The position numbers and the translations under genes are program-made. Below are positions 45,795 through 57,532 of a stretch of 64,000 nt of DNA, in pieces. The DNA comes from Plantago ovata. Taxonomy: Eukaryota; Streptophyta; Magnoliopsida; Lamiales; Plantaginaceae. Positions within the stretch are counted from its first letter, which is position 1. Every line of letters starts with the position of its first letter. Location: positions 122,857,462 to 122,921,461 of the forward strand of contig CM051455.1 of assembly GCA_028274465.1 (NCBI GenBank), written 5' to 3'. The notes under the pieces are model-generated. The model saw only the letters and a program-made list of their open reading frames with translations. It was not told the DNA's origin and made no database searches.

Positions 45795-47099
45795 CTAATC
45801 TTCGGGATGGTAGTCCCCATAAAAGTCATTCCACATGTCATTCATGAGCTCATTGGACTGTCGTAGAGCCTCCTGCTGTTGCTGGATGAGCTGTTGCTGC
45901 TCCCACATTTGCTGCCTATCCTCTCGGCGATGCTCCTCGAATATCTCCCAATCGCGGTTGTGTTGGACAATGTGCCTGTCGAGGTCCTGTCGCATGGCTG
46001 CGTTGTTGGCATCAATTCTGTCGAAACGGCCGTCGAGGTAGGTACGGAATTCAGAGAAGTCAAATCCTCTAGACTCCTGTGGTGCTCGAGGTGGTGCATG
46101 CGGTGCTCGATGGACAAACGGGATATCTGGAATAGGGGCTTGGCCAGCATCGGCCTCCATAACATCCTCATGATCGGAATCACTCGGCTCGAAGGGTGCT
46201 CCTACATCAGCAGCGGCAGCCGTGGGGTTCTTCAACTGATACCTATTGAGCTGCACCTCAATGGTCGAGGGTGAAAGGGCAGCGACCTCTCAATCCCCCT
46301 CCTCAATGTCTTCGACCCCATGATACTTGCAGTAGGCTGTGATGAAGCTTGGGAAGATGAATGGCTTCCTCTTCTTTTCCCAGTGGTGCTCGTACTCGTC
46401 ATACATGATGTGCCCTATGTCGATCTGATATATCTCTATCAGGCAGTAGAGGAGCTCGGCGTAATAGGGCTGAATCCACGAGTCATTCTTCCTAGGGATC
46501 AAGTTGGAGATGCAAAATTTCATCATCACCTTAGCTTCAATACTAAGGTCACTATAACTGATCCGTCCAGGTTCTCCCCCGAGTTCTGGATATCGGTACG
46601 CCCTGTTGCAGATCGCGTCTATGATGTGTCTCCCTATCCCCCTAGAGGCCCTTGAATACAGGTAGGCATGGTCGCTACCTGTGAATTCTTGATTCCCAAA
46701 ATGGATGAAGGAAGAAATGTACTCTGGTGTCCACGGTATAATCAGGCCTCGGACTAGCACCCCATTCTTCTCCTCGAGATCTGTGTATCCAGTGTAGAAC
46801 TCTTGGAGGAGGCTCTCGTCGTAACCTTTGAACCTGTTGGAACTGTACCATGCCCAATTCCTTTGTGACCCCAATCGTGATAGCGTCCTATATCCCGCTT
46901 TATCTACTGCGGACTCGGGAATGTCAATTCTCCTATCTGGGATGATCGACCTTCCTCCGTTGGCCATCTCTGCTTCTAGCCTTTGACGCACCTCTATCGC
47001 AGCTACAGACAACTCGAACATATGGTGGGATGGTTGGGAGCTTGATGCTACTCCCTTCCCCTTTTTGCTAGAGCCGGCTCTCCTTGATCTCGGTGCCAT
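45795..47099 (-). pseudogene. ORF2 of D: accessory 'putative plant transposon' type protein, one stop
   Basis: Reads from the ATG at 47099 (MAPRSRRAGSSKKGK) to 45795, about 434 codons, with a single in-frame TGA at 46290-46292. It matches F ORF2 in order: basic N-terminus, RLGSQRNWAWY, VRGLIIPWTPEYISSF, ISNLIPRKNDSWIQPYY and ITAYCKYHGVED. After the stop come an acidic/Pro-rich linker, FDFSEFRTYLDGRFDRIDAN, and a Gln/Glu-rich coiled coil (WEQQQLIQQQQEALRQ). Two methods of reading agree that the lesion is only the stop. D2 lacks this gene. Confidence 0.8.
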
Positions 47100-48238
47100 G
47101 TTTCCTACAAACAGCAATTAGTATCTTGAACGATGCTAAACAGACCTATGCATATGTAAATATACGAGTGAACAAACGAGCAATATTTTCAAAAATCCAA
47201 CTCCTCAAAAACCCAAAGTCTAGTCTAGCTAATTCATTACGCAACATGTCAATGTAACTACTACAATAACATATCACATTATGCTCTTGCTAAACAACAA
47301 ATGCCTTGAATCACAAGGTTCAATCCATACCATCAAAATCAAAAATCTTGCATAAATCCTCAATTCCATCAATCATGCATTCTACCAATACATCCATCAT
47401 TATCATATCAACGAACACATGTTTAAGCATGGAATGATACTAAGAGATACATTTTCCTAACAAGATATATATCATCTAATAGCAAAAATCTCAAATCATC
47501 AAACCAAGCCTAATTGAACATGTAATTGATAATGAATAATGAATCTAATCACATAAAACATCAACCCATACATCATACAAGCTTAATTGAAGCATAAATC
47601 AAAAAATCCCCAAATTGTAAAAATTAGGGTTCATGTGATAATACCTCAAATCCGGAAATTGAATGAGCTAGGAAGAAATTTGTTCGGATAGAAAGATAGA
47701 GCACGTAACGGGCTTCAAATGAAGCTAAAGAACACACAAAATGATGGAAGGATGAAGAAGTTATGAAGGTTTGAAGTTATTTTGAATATGGAGGAAAATT
47801 TGGAGTTAAGAAGATGAAAATGGAGAAAAATGAGTGTTTGGGGAAGAAACCCCCGATTTTAACATTCTGAAGTTGTGGGGCGGTTCGCCCCACACCTGGG
47901 GCGAACCGCCCCGTGCGGGGCGAATCGCCCCGCACGTCCGGAGCGCGCGCGCGCGCTTTGGACGTGGGGCGAGTCTCCCCACATGGGGGGCAATTCGCCC
48001 CCACTCCTGAGGTGGGAGACGAACGTTTTAAAATAAAAATGCAGTTTTTAGTCCCCGAAAAATCATTTTCCTCAAAAAATCACTCAAAAAGTCGCACTCG
48101 AACACAACATAAGCACATACGACACAGAACCGAACAAATTCACATATGAAAAGCAAATTGTTCAAGTATGAATGCATACAATAAAGCAGTAAAGAAAGCG
48201 ATAAAAACCCCGGGTTGCCTCCCGGATAGCGCCATTGT
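47100..48238 (-). other. Spacer between D gag-pro and ORF2
   Basis: AT-rich except for the hairpin array at 47876-48003. The GGTTGCCTCCCGG block near 48214-48227 follows the gag-pro end, as in F and D2. No coding frame is supported. Confidence 0.7.
47876..48003 (-). repeat. Hairpin array between gag-pro and ORF2 of D
   Basis: Five units on the plus strand: TGGGGCG-GTT-CGCCCCA, GGGGCG-AAC-CGCCCC, GGGGCG-AAT-CGCCCC, GGGGCG-AGT-CTCCCC and a decayed GGGGGGC-AATT-CGCCCCC, with a (GC)n run at 47943-47956. The site matches that of the F array at 15538. Confidence 0.9.
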
Positions 48239-50413
48239 TTAAAGTCTCTGACTCGACTCCTGTCTTCGCCTATCTTTTCTTTCTGAGGGTCTAGACTTCC
48301 CCTTCACGGATCTCCTTCTCATGCCTCCACCCTGCGAATAAGAATGAACATAGACGTTAAGACCACTGTAATCAATATTGTTAGAAGTATCAGGTGGATC
48401 GGATATGACTTGCAACACATGTTGCTTGCCATCCACTTCAATAGTGCAAGTTCTTTGGTAGATGTCCATCACGGAGCGTAGCTTAGTCAAGAATATACGT
48501 CCTAAGAGTATGACATCCCCCGTTCCTGGTGCTGACGCTAGCATAATTTCAAAATCGGTGTAGACAGAAGCTTCAACAATCTTGACTAATACATTCTTCA
48601 CAACGCCTTCGGGTTTCACAAGGGATCCATCCACCAGTTGCACAATAGCCTTATGCACAGTTAGTTCTCCAAGGTTACTCTTCTCGAAAACATTCAAAGG
48701 GAGCACATTAGAGTAGGATCCTGTGTCTAGCGTGGCTTGGACATCTTCAAGCTCCCCAATCCCGACCTTAACATCAAAACTTTCAGGGAGTGGCTCGGGA
48801 TCCTCTTGCTCCTCTTCACCCTTGTTAGTTCCAAGGTCCTTCTCTTCTTCTTCGGCTGGTGGGGGCATTTCCCTCTTGCAACTCTCGCACTTAGCACCCT
48901 TCTTGATGGTGATTTCAACAGGTAGATCACCCACCAAGGTGATGGACATCGACTTTTCAGTGTTGCTAGGCAACTTGCCTTGTTCCCTACTTGCTCCTCG
49001 GTCGATCAACTCCTGCATCTTTTGACGGGCAAGCCTAGTGCTTTCTTCCAACCTATTAAGCCTTGCCCTAGTCTTCTCGGAATCTTCTTCATAACGTTTG
49101 AGAAAACTTTGTGTGTGATCGACCATTTTTTGCAAGTTCTCCATCAGTTGAGCCGACTTCGACTTCGGTGGCTCTTTCGGAGCGGGGTTTTCGCAGTGAT
49201 CATTACGATAGTTCATCCTACTACGGTCTTGGTTAGGTCCATAAGTTTGGTTATCCGGTGCATACCCTTGATTGTTTCGGAATCCTCTTCTCCAAAATCC
49301 ACCTCGAGGGTTCCTACCGTCTTGTCCGTAGCTAACTTCTTGAGTACCAAACTCCGTAGCAAAGGCTTCTTCTTCGCCTCCTCGAGCCCAGTTGCCATCA
49401 TCGTATGCCAGCTCTGATCTACACATATGAGCCCCATGCCCATAGTTCTTGCATATTCGGCATACTTCGTTCGAAACAGTTGTTCCGGTGGCGCTCTTGA
49501 GGACTTGCTTCAATTCGTTGGTAAAGAACTCGAATTGATCTCCATTCCCCCTATACATAGGGGCTTCTTGAGTCGGTGGAGCTTCAGGTCCACGTCTCCT
49601 AACCATTGCTCTTGGGTCCTTGAACTGTGAACCCTTAGCAAGCCTTTCGAAAACTTCCCAGACGGCTTCTGCGGTTTCCTCCCAAATATTGCCTCGGCAT
49701 TGGAAATCCACCACTTGTTGGTTCTCGAAGGTTAGTCCATTGTAGAAGTGTTGGACTAGGTCAGAAAGTTCAAAACCATGGTGAGGGCACTTGTTCGTGA
49801 GATCTTGGAACCTCTCGAACGCGGTGTAGATGGTCTCATCATAGTCCTGCTTGAATCAAGTGATCTGCGCCTTTAGCGCGGTAGTCAAGGTGTGAGGGAA
49901 GTATTTCTCCATGAAAGATGAAAAAACTTTCTCCCAAGTGTCCAGCGAGCCTGCTGGAAGAGAACTCAGCCATGACTTGGCTCTGTCGCCAAGTCCCATA
50001 GCAAAAACCTTCATCCTTAACTCATCCATTGTTATGTCAGCTCCGGGTCGTGGGAGTTGGTTGACGAAATCATCGATATCGTGCAAGTACCCCATCACAT
50101 CTTCCCTTGATAAGCCATAGAACCTCGGAAGTTGTTGGAATGCGTGGTTCTTGATCTCCAGATCTCGGGTTGCAGACGAAAGAACAATCGCCGGTCCCCT
50201 CATACGATCCTTGGTGGGTTGAACCCATGCCTTCAGTGGTCTAGCCATTCCGTCGATTTCCTTGAAAAGAATGTGTAGAGATTCAGAGAAATCGGTATCC
50301 TCTATTTCCTCTAGTGCGCGCCTTTCAAGAAGTCGCCTTCTTTGGTGGTAGACTCTGTCGATCTCAGCAATTGAATCAGCAAGCGGTGTTCCTGCAGAAC
50401 GTGTATGCGGCAT
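48239..50413 (-). pseudogene. gag-pro: Gag-protease of D, one in-frame stop
   Basis: From the ATG at 50413 (MPHTRSAGTPLADS) the frame is open to 48239 except for TGA at 49856-49858, where D2 has GGA. It has the same domains as the D2 protein: Retrotrans_gag-type capsid, CX2CX4HX4C knuckle (CRICKNYGHGAHMC), coiled coil and retropepsin with DTG (ATLDTGSYSNVLP). Two codons (Glu-Ala near position 58) are missing relative to D2, and the C-terminus differs and is longer. Confidence 0.9.
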
Positions 50414-50561
50414 ACACTATCTATAACAGACTAGGAAAGGTGATTAGAAACAGACTAGGAAAGCAGTATCAGAGAGAGATTAAAAAGAAAAACTAAAACT
50501 AATAGAATTAGGAATCTAAAGCTGTAAATATAAACAAATTAAATAGAAAAAAGGAGTATAG

Positions 50562-50579
50562 TCCCCGGCAACGGCGCCA
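50562..50579 (-). other. tRNA-Asp primer-binding site next to L2
   Basis: Minus strand TGGCGCCGTTGCCGGGGA, a full match to the complement of the 3' end of plant tRNA-Asp. It faces L2, so L2 acts as 5' LTR for the internal region to its left. Confidence 0.88.
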
Positions 50580-50582
50580 ATT

Positions 50583-51896
50583 TGATGAACGTAGATTTGT
50601 CAGGTCCCGGTTCAGTCAAATAAATTTGTAATTAGCCAAAGGCAATCCACAACTACAACGAAAACCGTAGTGTAGTAGTAGAATGACTCGAGTGTCGTTC
50701 TCTCAGGACTATACTAGCTTTATCAAATCTAATTAAGAATATAAAACAGCAAATAGAAAGCAATAGGGGTTTTCAAGCAGATAATGGAGATTGGTGATAG
50801 TATGGTCCTTCTTAACATAATGGGTCGATAATCATGCATAAATTCCTCGGTCTTGCATAGAGATCTTTGAATCAATCTTGTGTCCTGTTGCAAGTATTAA
50901 GCACTACGAAGATAATATGGGTCTGACTTGTCAACAACTAACGTCCTATTGTGTTCCGTAATTATTCAACACTACGAAGATAATTGGTCTGATTGGTCGA
51001 CAAGTGTCCAAGTGTGCATAATGATCAATACAACATACGAGAATTTTGGTTGCAACTGATCAACGAAATAAAGCAATGACACGGAGTATAATGCGCGATA
51101 TAGCCATTAGCATGATTATCTTCCCTCGCTAAGAATTCACATACTACCACCAACGATAAATTTAGCTACTCATAATAGGCATGCTATCAATAGCAATCAT
51201 AGAAGAAAACATATTGAAAGAAGAATAAAATAAGTAGATAAAAACTGTAAGATACAAAGTTACCGAAGGTTGTCAATCTCCGGATGATTGCGATCCTACG
51301 CGCTCCAATCTGCTATGAAAAAGTATCCCCTAAACTACGGAACTCCCAGGACAGGCCCCGGGAAGTTCCTACCTAAAACTATAGAGAGAAGTGAGAAAGT
51401 AAGCTTGGAAAGATATGATTTTCGGAGAAAACTGAGAAACTATATATAGGCCCCGAAATACTGTGGGGCGGTTCGCCCCACACACCGAGCGGTTCGCCCG
51501 GTGTGGGGCGGTTCGACCCACCTCTGGGGCGGTTCGCCCTAGAGAATTTCTCGCGGAATTCCGCGTTTTCGACACGTTTTTGGATTTCTTCCTCTTTTCG
51601 GACTTGGTTTCTGACTTCTAGTAGCCTTCTAACCTCCAGATTCGGCCCCTAGACTTCAAATCCTATCCGGAAACCTTCAGATATTCCAAATAGGCTTCTG
51701 GAACACCAATTCCTTGTCAACTTCAATATAATTGCCCGGAAATCTTCGAATTTCAACCAAAACCTGTAAAATAAAATCTAAAGGGAAACGTGACACTATT
51801 CTAATAAAATGCATTAAAATATAGCTAAATTAACATAGAGGATAGCTAAAATAGGTGAAAAAGACTCGAATGAAAGTGTAAAATACACATTCATCA
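50583..51896 (-). repeat. LTR L2, shared by two internal regions
   Basis: 1314 bases. A primer site lies on its left and a purine tract on its right, so it is at once the 5' LTR of the left unit and the 3' LTR of D2. Four hairpin units are at 51462-51540. Confidence 0.93.
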
Positions 51897-53478
51897 AACT
51901 CCCCAAACTGAACCTTTGCTTGTCCTCAACAACTAAGCTAGACTCTAATACAAAAAACATGCAAGACACAAAATGGAGTTTCATGCCAAATAAAATGAAC
52001 TAATCTACTGAATCTACCAAATAACATATGAACAAAAAACATATGAATCAAAGAATGAATATAGGTTGAAGAATACCTGGATTGACGTATACACATCCAC
52101 ATAAGCACTTATGTCAAGACAAGATAGTCTCTCGTAACATTCTCTACCTGGACCTAGTCAGTGACGACGTAATGAAGCATGCTAAGATACGAATGGTTGC
52201 CCCGTGCCTATGAAACTGAGGACTTACTGCTGTTCCACCATGTTAAGACTTTTCCTCAAAAGAGGTCGAACCAGTACTGGCTCTCATGAAACGAAGGAGG
52301 GTTCCCTATAAAAGATAACACTCCCCTATTCTACCCATCTCTCAAGTAAAATCTTAAGCTATTCACCACTTCCTGAATTGCAGGACGAGGGTGGTCTAGA
52401 ACAGATGACACTCAAGACAAAAAAGATAAAAAATAGAAAACACGATTACGAACATTACAAAAATGGAAAAGACTCAACACTTTGCTAAACTGCTATTTGG
52501 CTTTCTTTTTTGGACCCTTCTTTGTTTTTTTGGGGTCTTTTCTTTGTTTCTTTTTTTTCTTTCCAGGATCTTTTTTCTTTTCGTTTTCTCTTTTTTTTCC
52601 TGGAATTTTTTCTTTCTTTTTTTTCGATTTTTTTTTAGCCAGCAATAGCACAACAAAAAGAGAAACAAAATGACTCACACGACTTCCCCAAACCTATTCG
52701 AAAGAATAGGTTGGAGTACAAAATTTACGGAAAAGGAAAAATAAACTCACGATACGGAAATGAAAAACAGAAACAAGTCTATGATGGTGTAACCCCCTCC
52801 CCAAACCTATTCGGAAGAATAGGTTATAAACGAAGGATCAGACAACCTCACACTACCTCCTTCCTAGGCATTTAGCAATCTCAAAGCATGGTGAAGACTT
52901 GTTGCCTCTTAGGTACATAATTACTCGGGAAAACAACCATAAGACCCTAACATGCATCATCCTATTATAAAGGCCTTCCTGAACCGCAGTAGAGAAAACA
53001 CCACTAAGTGATGTCGAGACTACCATGCTTAACTAAGTGCAATACATAAATGTGACAAGCCAAGCGAGAAAAACCTCAAACAAATTCATAGAGATGAAGC
53101 ATACGATTAATGGCATAGTTAGTTGATCTACCCAATAAAAAAGTTCAAACAATTCGACAATAAACTCCATATAAAACATGCAAAACTATCCTAGGAAAGC
53201 AGTAAACGTGCAAATGCAAAAAATTTCACGAGTTATCCTAAGCAAGATAAGTATAGAGATAACCAGCGATAACCTCCTCCCCAAACCTGAACGTCGTCGC
53301 TCGTCCCAAACGTCGAAAGTGGATCCAAGGTGAGAGCTAATGCTTGTATAAGTGACCTATAATACTCAATCAAACTCGTGAGATAAAATCTAAAGCGGTA
53401 AAGAAAGCGATAAAAATCCCGGGTTGCCTCCCGGATAGCGCCATTGTTTAAAGTCTCTGACTCGACTCCTGTGTTCGC
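51897..53478 (-). other. 3' untranslated region of D2, ORF2 deleted
   Basis: Follows the D 3' region closely from L2 to about 53222, then has about 170 bases of other sequence, and rejoins the D sequence just after gag-pro at about 53391. The about 2.6 kb holding ORF2 and the hairpin array in D is absent. A C/T-rich tract is at 52497-52640. Confidence 0.8.
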
Positions 53479-55638
53479 CTATCTTTTCCTTCTGAGGGTA
53501 CTAGACTTCCCCTTCACGAGTCTCCTTCCCGTGCCTCGTTCCTGTGAATAAGAGTGAACATAGACGTTAAGACCACTGTAATCAATAGTGTTAGAAGTAT
53601 CGGGTGGATCAGGTGGATCGGACATGGCTTGCAACACATGCTGCTTGCCATCCACTTCGATAGTGCAAGTCCTTTGGTAGATGTCCATTACGGAGCGTAG
53701 CTTAGTCAAGAATGTTCGTCCTAAGAGTATGACATCCCCCGTTCCTGGTAATGATGCTGGCATAATTACAAAATCGGTGTGGACAGAGGCTTCACCAATT
53801 TTGACTAATACATTCTTCACAACGCCTTCGGGTTTCACAAGGGATCCATCCGCCAGTTGCACAATAGCCTTATGCACAGTTAGTTCTCCAAGGTTACTCT
53901 TCTCGAAAACATTCAAAGGGAGCACATTAGAGTAGGATCCTGTGTCTAGTGTGGCTCGGACATCTTCAAGCTCCCCAATCCCGACCTTAACATCGAAACT
54001 TTGAGGGAGTGGCTCGAGATCCTCTTGCTCCTCTTCACTCTTGTTAGTACCAAGGTCCTTTTCTTCTTCTTCGGCTTGTGGGGGCAGTTCCCTCTTGCAA
54101 CTCTCGCACTTAGCAACCTTCTTGATGGTGATTTCAACAGGTAGATCACCCACTAAGTTAATGGACAACGACTTCTCAGTGTTGCTCGGCAGTTTGCCTT
54201 GCTCCCTACTTGCTCCTCGGTCGATCAACTCTCGCATCTTTCGATGGGCAAGCCTAGTGTTCTCTTCCAACCTATCGAGCCTTGCCCTAGTCTTCTCAGA
54301 CTCTTCTTCATACCTTTTGAGAAAACTTTGTGTGTGATCGACCATCTTTTGCAAGTTCTCCATCAGTTGAGCCGACTTCGACTTCGGTGGCTCTTTCGGA
54401 GCGGGGTTTTCACAGTGATCATTACCATAGTTCAGCCTACTACGGTCTTGGTTAGGTCCATAAGTTTGGTTAGCCGGTGTATATCCTTGATTGTTACAGT
54501 ATCCTCTTCTCCAAAATCCACCTCGAGGATTCCTACCGTCTTGTCCGTAGCTAACTTCTTGAGTGCCAAACTCCGTAGCAAAGGATTCTTCTTCGCTTCC
54601 TCGAGCCCAGTTGCCATCATCGTATGCTAGTTCCGATCTACACATATGAGCCCCATGCCCATAGTTCTTGCATATTCGGCATACTTCGTTCGAAACAGTT
54701 GTTCCGGTGGCGCTCTTGAGGACTTGCTTCAATTCGTTGGTAAAGCACTCGAATTGATCCCCATTCCCCCTATACATAGGGGCTTCTTGAGTCGGTGGAG
54801 CTTCAGGTCCACGTCTCCTAACCATTGCTCTTGGGTCCTTGAACTGCGAACCCTTATCAAGCCTTTCGAAAACCGCCCAGACAGCTTCTGCGGTTTCCTC
54901 CCAAATATTGCCTCGGCATTGGAAATCCACCACTTGTTGGTTCTCGAAGGTTAGTCCATTGTAGAAGTGTTGGACTAGGTCAGAAAGTTCAAAACCATGG
55001 TGAGGGCACTTGTTCGTGAGATCTTGGAACCTCTCGAACGCGGTGTAGATTGTCTCATCATAGTCCTGTTTGAATCCAGTGATCTGCGCCTTTAGCGCGG
55101 TAGTCAAGGTATGAGGGAAGTATTTCTCCATGAAAGATGAAAAATCCTTCTCCCAAGTGTCCAGCGAGCCTGCTGGAAGAGAACTCAGCCATGACTTGGC
55201 TCTGTCGCCAAGTCCCATAGCAAAAACCTTCATCCTTAACTCATCCATTGTTATGTCAGCTCCGGGTCGTGGGAGTTGGTTGACGAAATCATCGATATCG
55301 TGCAAGTACCCCATCACATCTTCCCTTGATAAGCCATAGAACCTCGGAAGTTGTTGGAATGCGTGGTTCTTGATCTCCAGATCTCGGGTTGCAGACGAAA
55401 GAACAATCACCGGTCCCCTCATACGATCCTTGGTGGGTTGAACCCATGCCTTCAGTGGTCTAGCTTCTGCCATTCCGTCGATTTCCTTGAAAAGAATGTG
55501 TAGAGATTCAGAGAAATCGGTATCCTCTATTTCCTCTAGTGCGCGCCTTTCAAGTAGTCGCCTTCTTTGGTGGTAGACTCTGTCGATCTCAGCAATTGAA
55601 TCAGCAAGCGGTGTTCCTGCAGAACGTGTATGCGGCAT
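53479..55638 (-). CDS. gag-pro: Intact gag-protease of D2, Athila-like gypsy
   Basis: An unbroken 719-residue frame, the only complete structural gene of a gypsy-type element here. The start MPHTRSAGTPLADS is shared with the other two copies. Residues about 110-230 are a Retrotrans_gag capsid domain (AMGLGDRAKSWLSSLP, EKYFPHTLTTALKAQI, CPHHGFE..FYNGL). Zinc knuckle ligands are C320, C323, H328 and C333. A coiled coil spans about 425-475. The acidic linker (515-545) leads to a retropepsin with D565-T566-G567 and LLGRTF near 639-644. Capsid assembly with packaging of element RNA and self-processing are the expected roles. No RT domain follows. Purifying selection is not shown; the frame may be open only because D2 is young. 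Confidence 0.9.
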   Translation of the reverse strand: MPHTRSAGTPLADSIAEIDRVYHQRRRLLERRALEEIEDTDFSESLHILFKEIDGMAEARPLKAWVQPTKDRMRGPVIVLSSATRDLEIKNHAFQQLPRFYGLSREDVMGYLHDIDDFVNQLPRPGADITMDELRMKVFAMGLGDRAKSWLSSLPAGSLDTWEKDFSSFMEKYFPHTLTTALKAQITGFKQDYDETIYTAFERFQDLTNKCPHHGFELSDLVQHFYNGLTFENQQVVDFQCRGNIWEETAEAVWAVFERLDKGSQFKDPRAMVRRRGPEAPPTQEAPMYRGNGDQFECFTNELKQVLKSATGTTVSNEVCRICKNYGHGAHMCRSELAYDDGNWARGSEEESFATEFGTQEVSYGQDGRNPRGGFWRRGYCNNQGYTPANQTYGPNQDRSRLNYGNDHCENPAPKEPPKSKSAQLMENLQKMVDHTQSFLKRYEEESEKTRARLDRLEENTRLAHRKMRELIDRGASREQGKLPSNTEKSLSINLVGDLPVEITIKKVAKCESCKRELPPQAEEEEKDLGTNKSEEEQEDLEPLPQSFDVKVGIGELEDVRATLDTGSYSNVLPLNVFEKSNLGELTVHKAIVQLADGSLVKPEGVVKNVLVKIGEASVHTDFVIMPASLPGTGDVILLGRTFLTKLRSVMDIYQRTCTIEVDGKQHVLQAMSDPPDPPDTSNTIDYSGLNVYVHSYSQERGTGRRLVKGKSSTLRRKR

Positions 55639-55785
55639 ACACTATCTATAACAGACTAGGAAAGGTGATTAGAAACAGACTAGGAAAACAGTATCAGAGA
55701 GAGATTAAAAAGAAAAACTAAAACTAATAGAATTAGGAATCTAAAGCTATAATATAAACAAATTAAATAGGAAAAAGGAGTATAG

Positions 55786-55803
55786 TCCCCGGCAACAGCG
55801 CCA
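55786..55803 (-). other. tRNA-Asp primer-binding site of D2
   Basis: Minus strand TGGCGCTGTTGCCGGGGA, one change from the D site. Confidence 0.87.
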
Positions 55804-55806
55804 ATT

Positions 55807-57054
55807 TGATGAACGGAGATTTGTCAAGTCCCGGTTCAGTCAAATAAATTTGTAATTAGCCAAAGGCAATCCACAACTACAACGAAAACCGTAGTGTAGT
55901 AGTAGAATGACTCGAGTGTCGTTCTCTCAGGACTATACTAGCTTTATCAAATCTAATTAAGAATATAAACCAGCAAATAAAAAGCAATAGGGGTTTTCAA
56001 GCAGATAATGGAGATTGGTGATAGTATGGTCCTTCTTAACATAATGGGTCGATAATCATGCATAAATTCCTCGGTCTTGCATAGAGATCTTTGAATCAAT
56101 CTTGTGTCCTGTTGCAAGTATTAAGCACTACGAAGATAATATGGGTCTGACTTGTCAACAACTAACGTCCTATTGTGTTCCGTAATTATTCAACACTACG
56201 AAGATAATTTGTCTGATTGGTCGACAAGTTTCCAAGTGTGCATAATGATCAATACAACATACGAGAATTTTGGTTGCAACTGATCAACGAAATAAAGCAA
56301 TGACACGGAGTATAATGCGCGATATAGCCATTAGCATGATTATGTTCCCTCGCTAAGAATTCACATACTACCACCAACGATAAATTTAGCTACTCATAAT
56401 AGGCATGCAATCAATAGCAATCATAGAAGAAAACATATTGAAAGAAGAATAAAATAATAAAAACTGTAAGATACAAAGTTACCGAAGGTTGTCAATCTCC
56501 GGATGATTGCGATCCTACGCGCTCCAATCTTCTATGAAAAAGTATCCCCTAAGCTACGGAACTCCCAGGACAGGACCCGGGAAGTTCCTACCTAAAACTA
56601 TAGAGAGAGGTGAGAAAGTAGGCTTGGAAAGATATGATTTTCGGAGAAAACTGAGCAACTATATATAGGCCCCGAAATACTGTGGGGCGGTTCGCCCCAG
56701 AGAATTTCTCGCGGAATTCCGCGTTTTCGACGCGTTTTTGGATTTCTTCCCCTTTTCGGACTCGGTTTCTGACTTCTAGTAGCCTTCTAACCTCCAGATT
56801 CGGCCCCTAGACTTCAAATCCTATCTGGAAACCTTCAGATACCCCAAATAGGCTTCTGGAACACCAATTCCTTGTCAACTTCAATATAATTGCCCGGAAA
56901 TCTTCGAATTTCAACCAAAACCTGTAAAATAAAATCTAAAGGGAAACGTGACACTATTCTAATAAAATGCATTAAAATATAGCTAAATTAACATAGAGGA
57001 TACCTAAAATATGTGAAAAAGACTCGAATGAAAGTGTAAAATACACATTCATCA
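55807..57054 (-). repeat. LTR L3 (5' LTR of D2)
   Basis: 1248 bases, subtype 2. It has only one hairpin unit (56682-56700), against four in L2. Confidence 0.93.
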
Positions 57055-57387
57055 GTACCCCATCACATCTTCCCTTGATAAGCCATAGAACCTCGGAAGT
57101 TGTTGGAATGCGTGGTTCTTGATTTCCAGATCTCGGGTTGCAGACGAAAGAACAATCGCCGGTCCCCTCATACGATCCTTGGTGGGTTGTACCCATGCCT
57201 TCAGTGGTCTAGCTTCTGCCATTCCGTCGATTTCCTTGAAAAGACTGAGTAGAGATTCAGAGAAATCGGTATCCTCTATTTCCTCTAGTGCGCGCCTTTC
57301 GAGTAGTCGCCTTCTTTGGTGGTAGACTCTGTCGATCTCAGCAATTGAATCAGCAAGCGGTGTTCCTGCAGAACGTGTATGCGACAT
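57055..57387 (-). pseudogene. gag: Gag N-terminal remnant of outer D
   Basis: 111 codons from the ATG at 57387 (MSHTRSAGTPLADS), matching the first 111 residues of D2 gag, then cut by L3. The rest of this gag copy is not found on the far side of D2. Confidence 0.9.
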
Positions 57388-57511
57388 GCACTATCTATAA
57401 CAGACTAGGAAAGCAATATCAGAGAGAGATTAAAAAGGAAAACAAAAACTAGTAGAATTAGGAATCTAAAGCTGAAAATATAAACAAATTAAACAGAAAA
57501 AAGGAGTATAG

Positions 57512-57529
57512 TCCCTGGCAACGGCGCCA
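57512..57529 (-). other. tRNA-Asp primer-binding site of outer D
   Basis: Minus strand TGGCGCCGTTGCCAGGGA, one change from the full match, next to L4. Confidence 0.87.
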
Positions 57530-57532
57530 ATT

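Larger units (their letters stand above)
50583..57054 (-). mobile_element. D2: inner element (gag-protease only)
   Basis: Bounded by L2 and L3, subtype 2. Its internal region (51897-55806) has the gag-pro frame but lacks ORF2 and the internal hairpin array. The right edge cuts the outer D gag (57055 continues outer gag in the sense GTACCCCATCAC). The left edge does not show the other half of that gag; it shows a primer site instead, so the left side has recombined. Confidence 0.85.

Noticed and set aside
50562..50579. tRNA-Asp gene remnant (TCCCCGGCAACGGCGCCA)
   Set aside because: Only the 3' 18 bases match, exactly beside an LTR; this is a primer-binding site.
54199..54630. Plus-strand frames opposite D2 gag
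   Set aside because: Antisense shadow of the 719-residue gag-protease.
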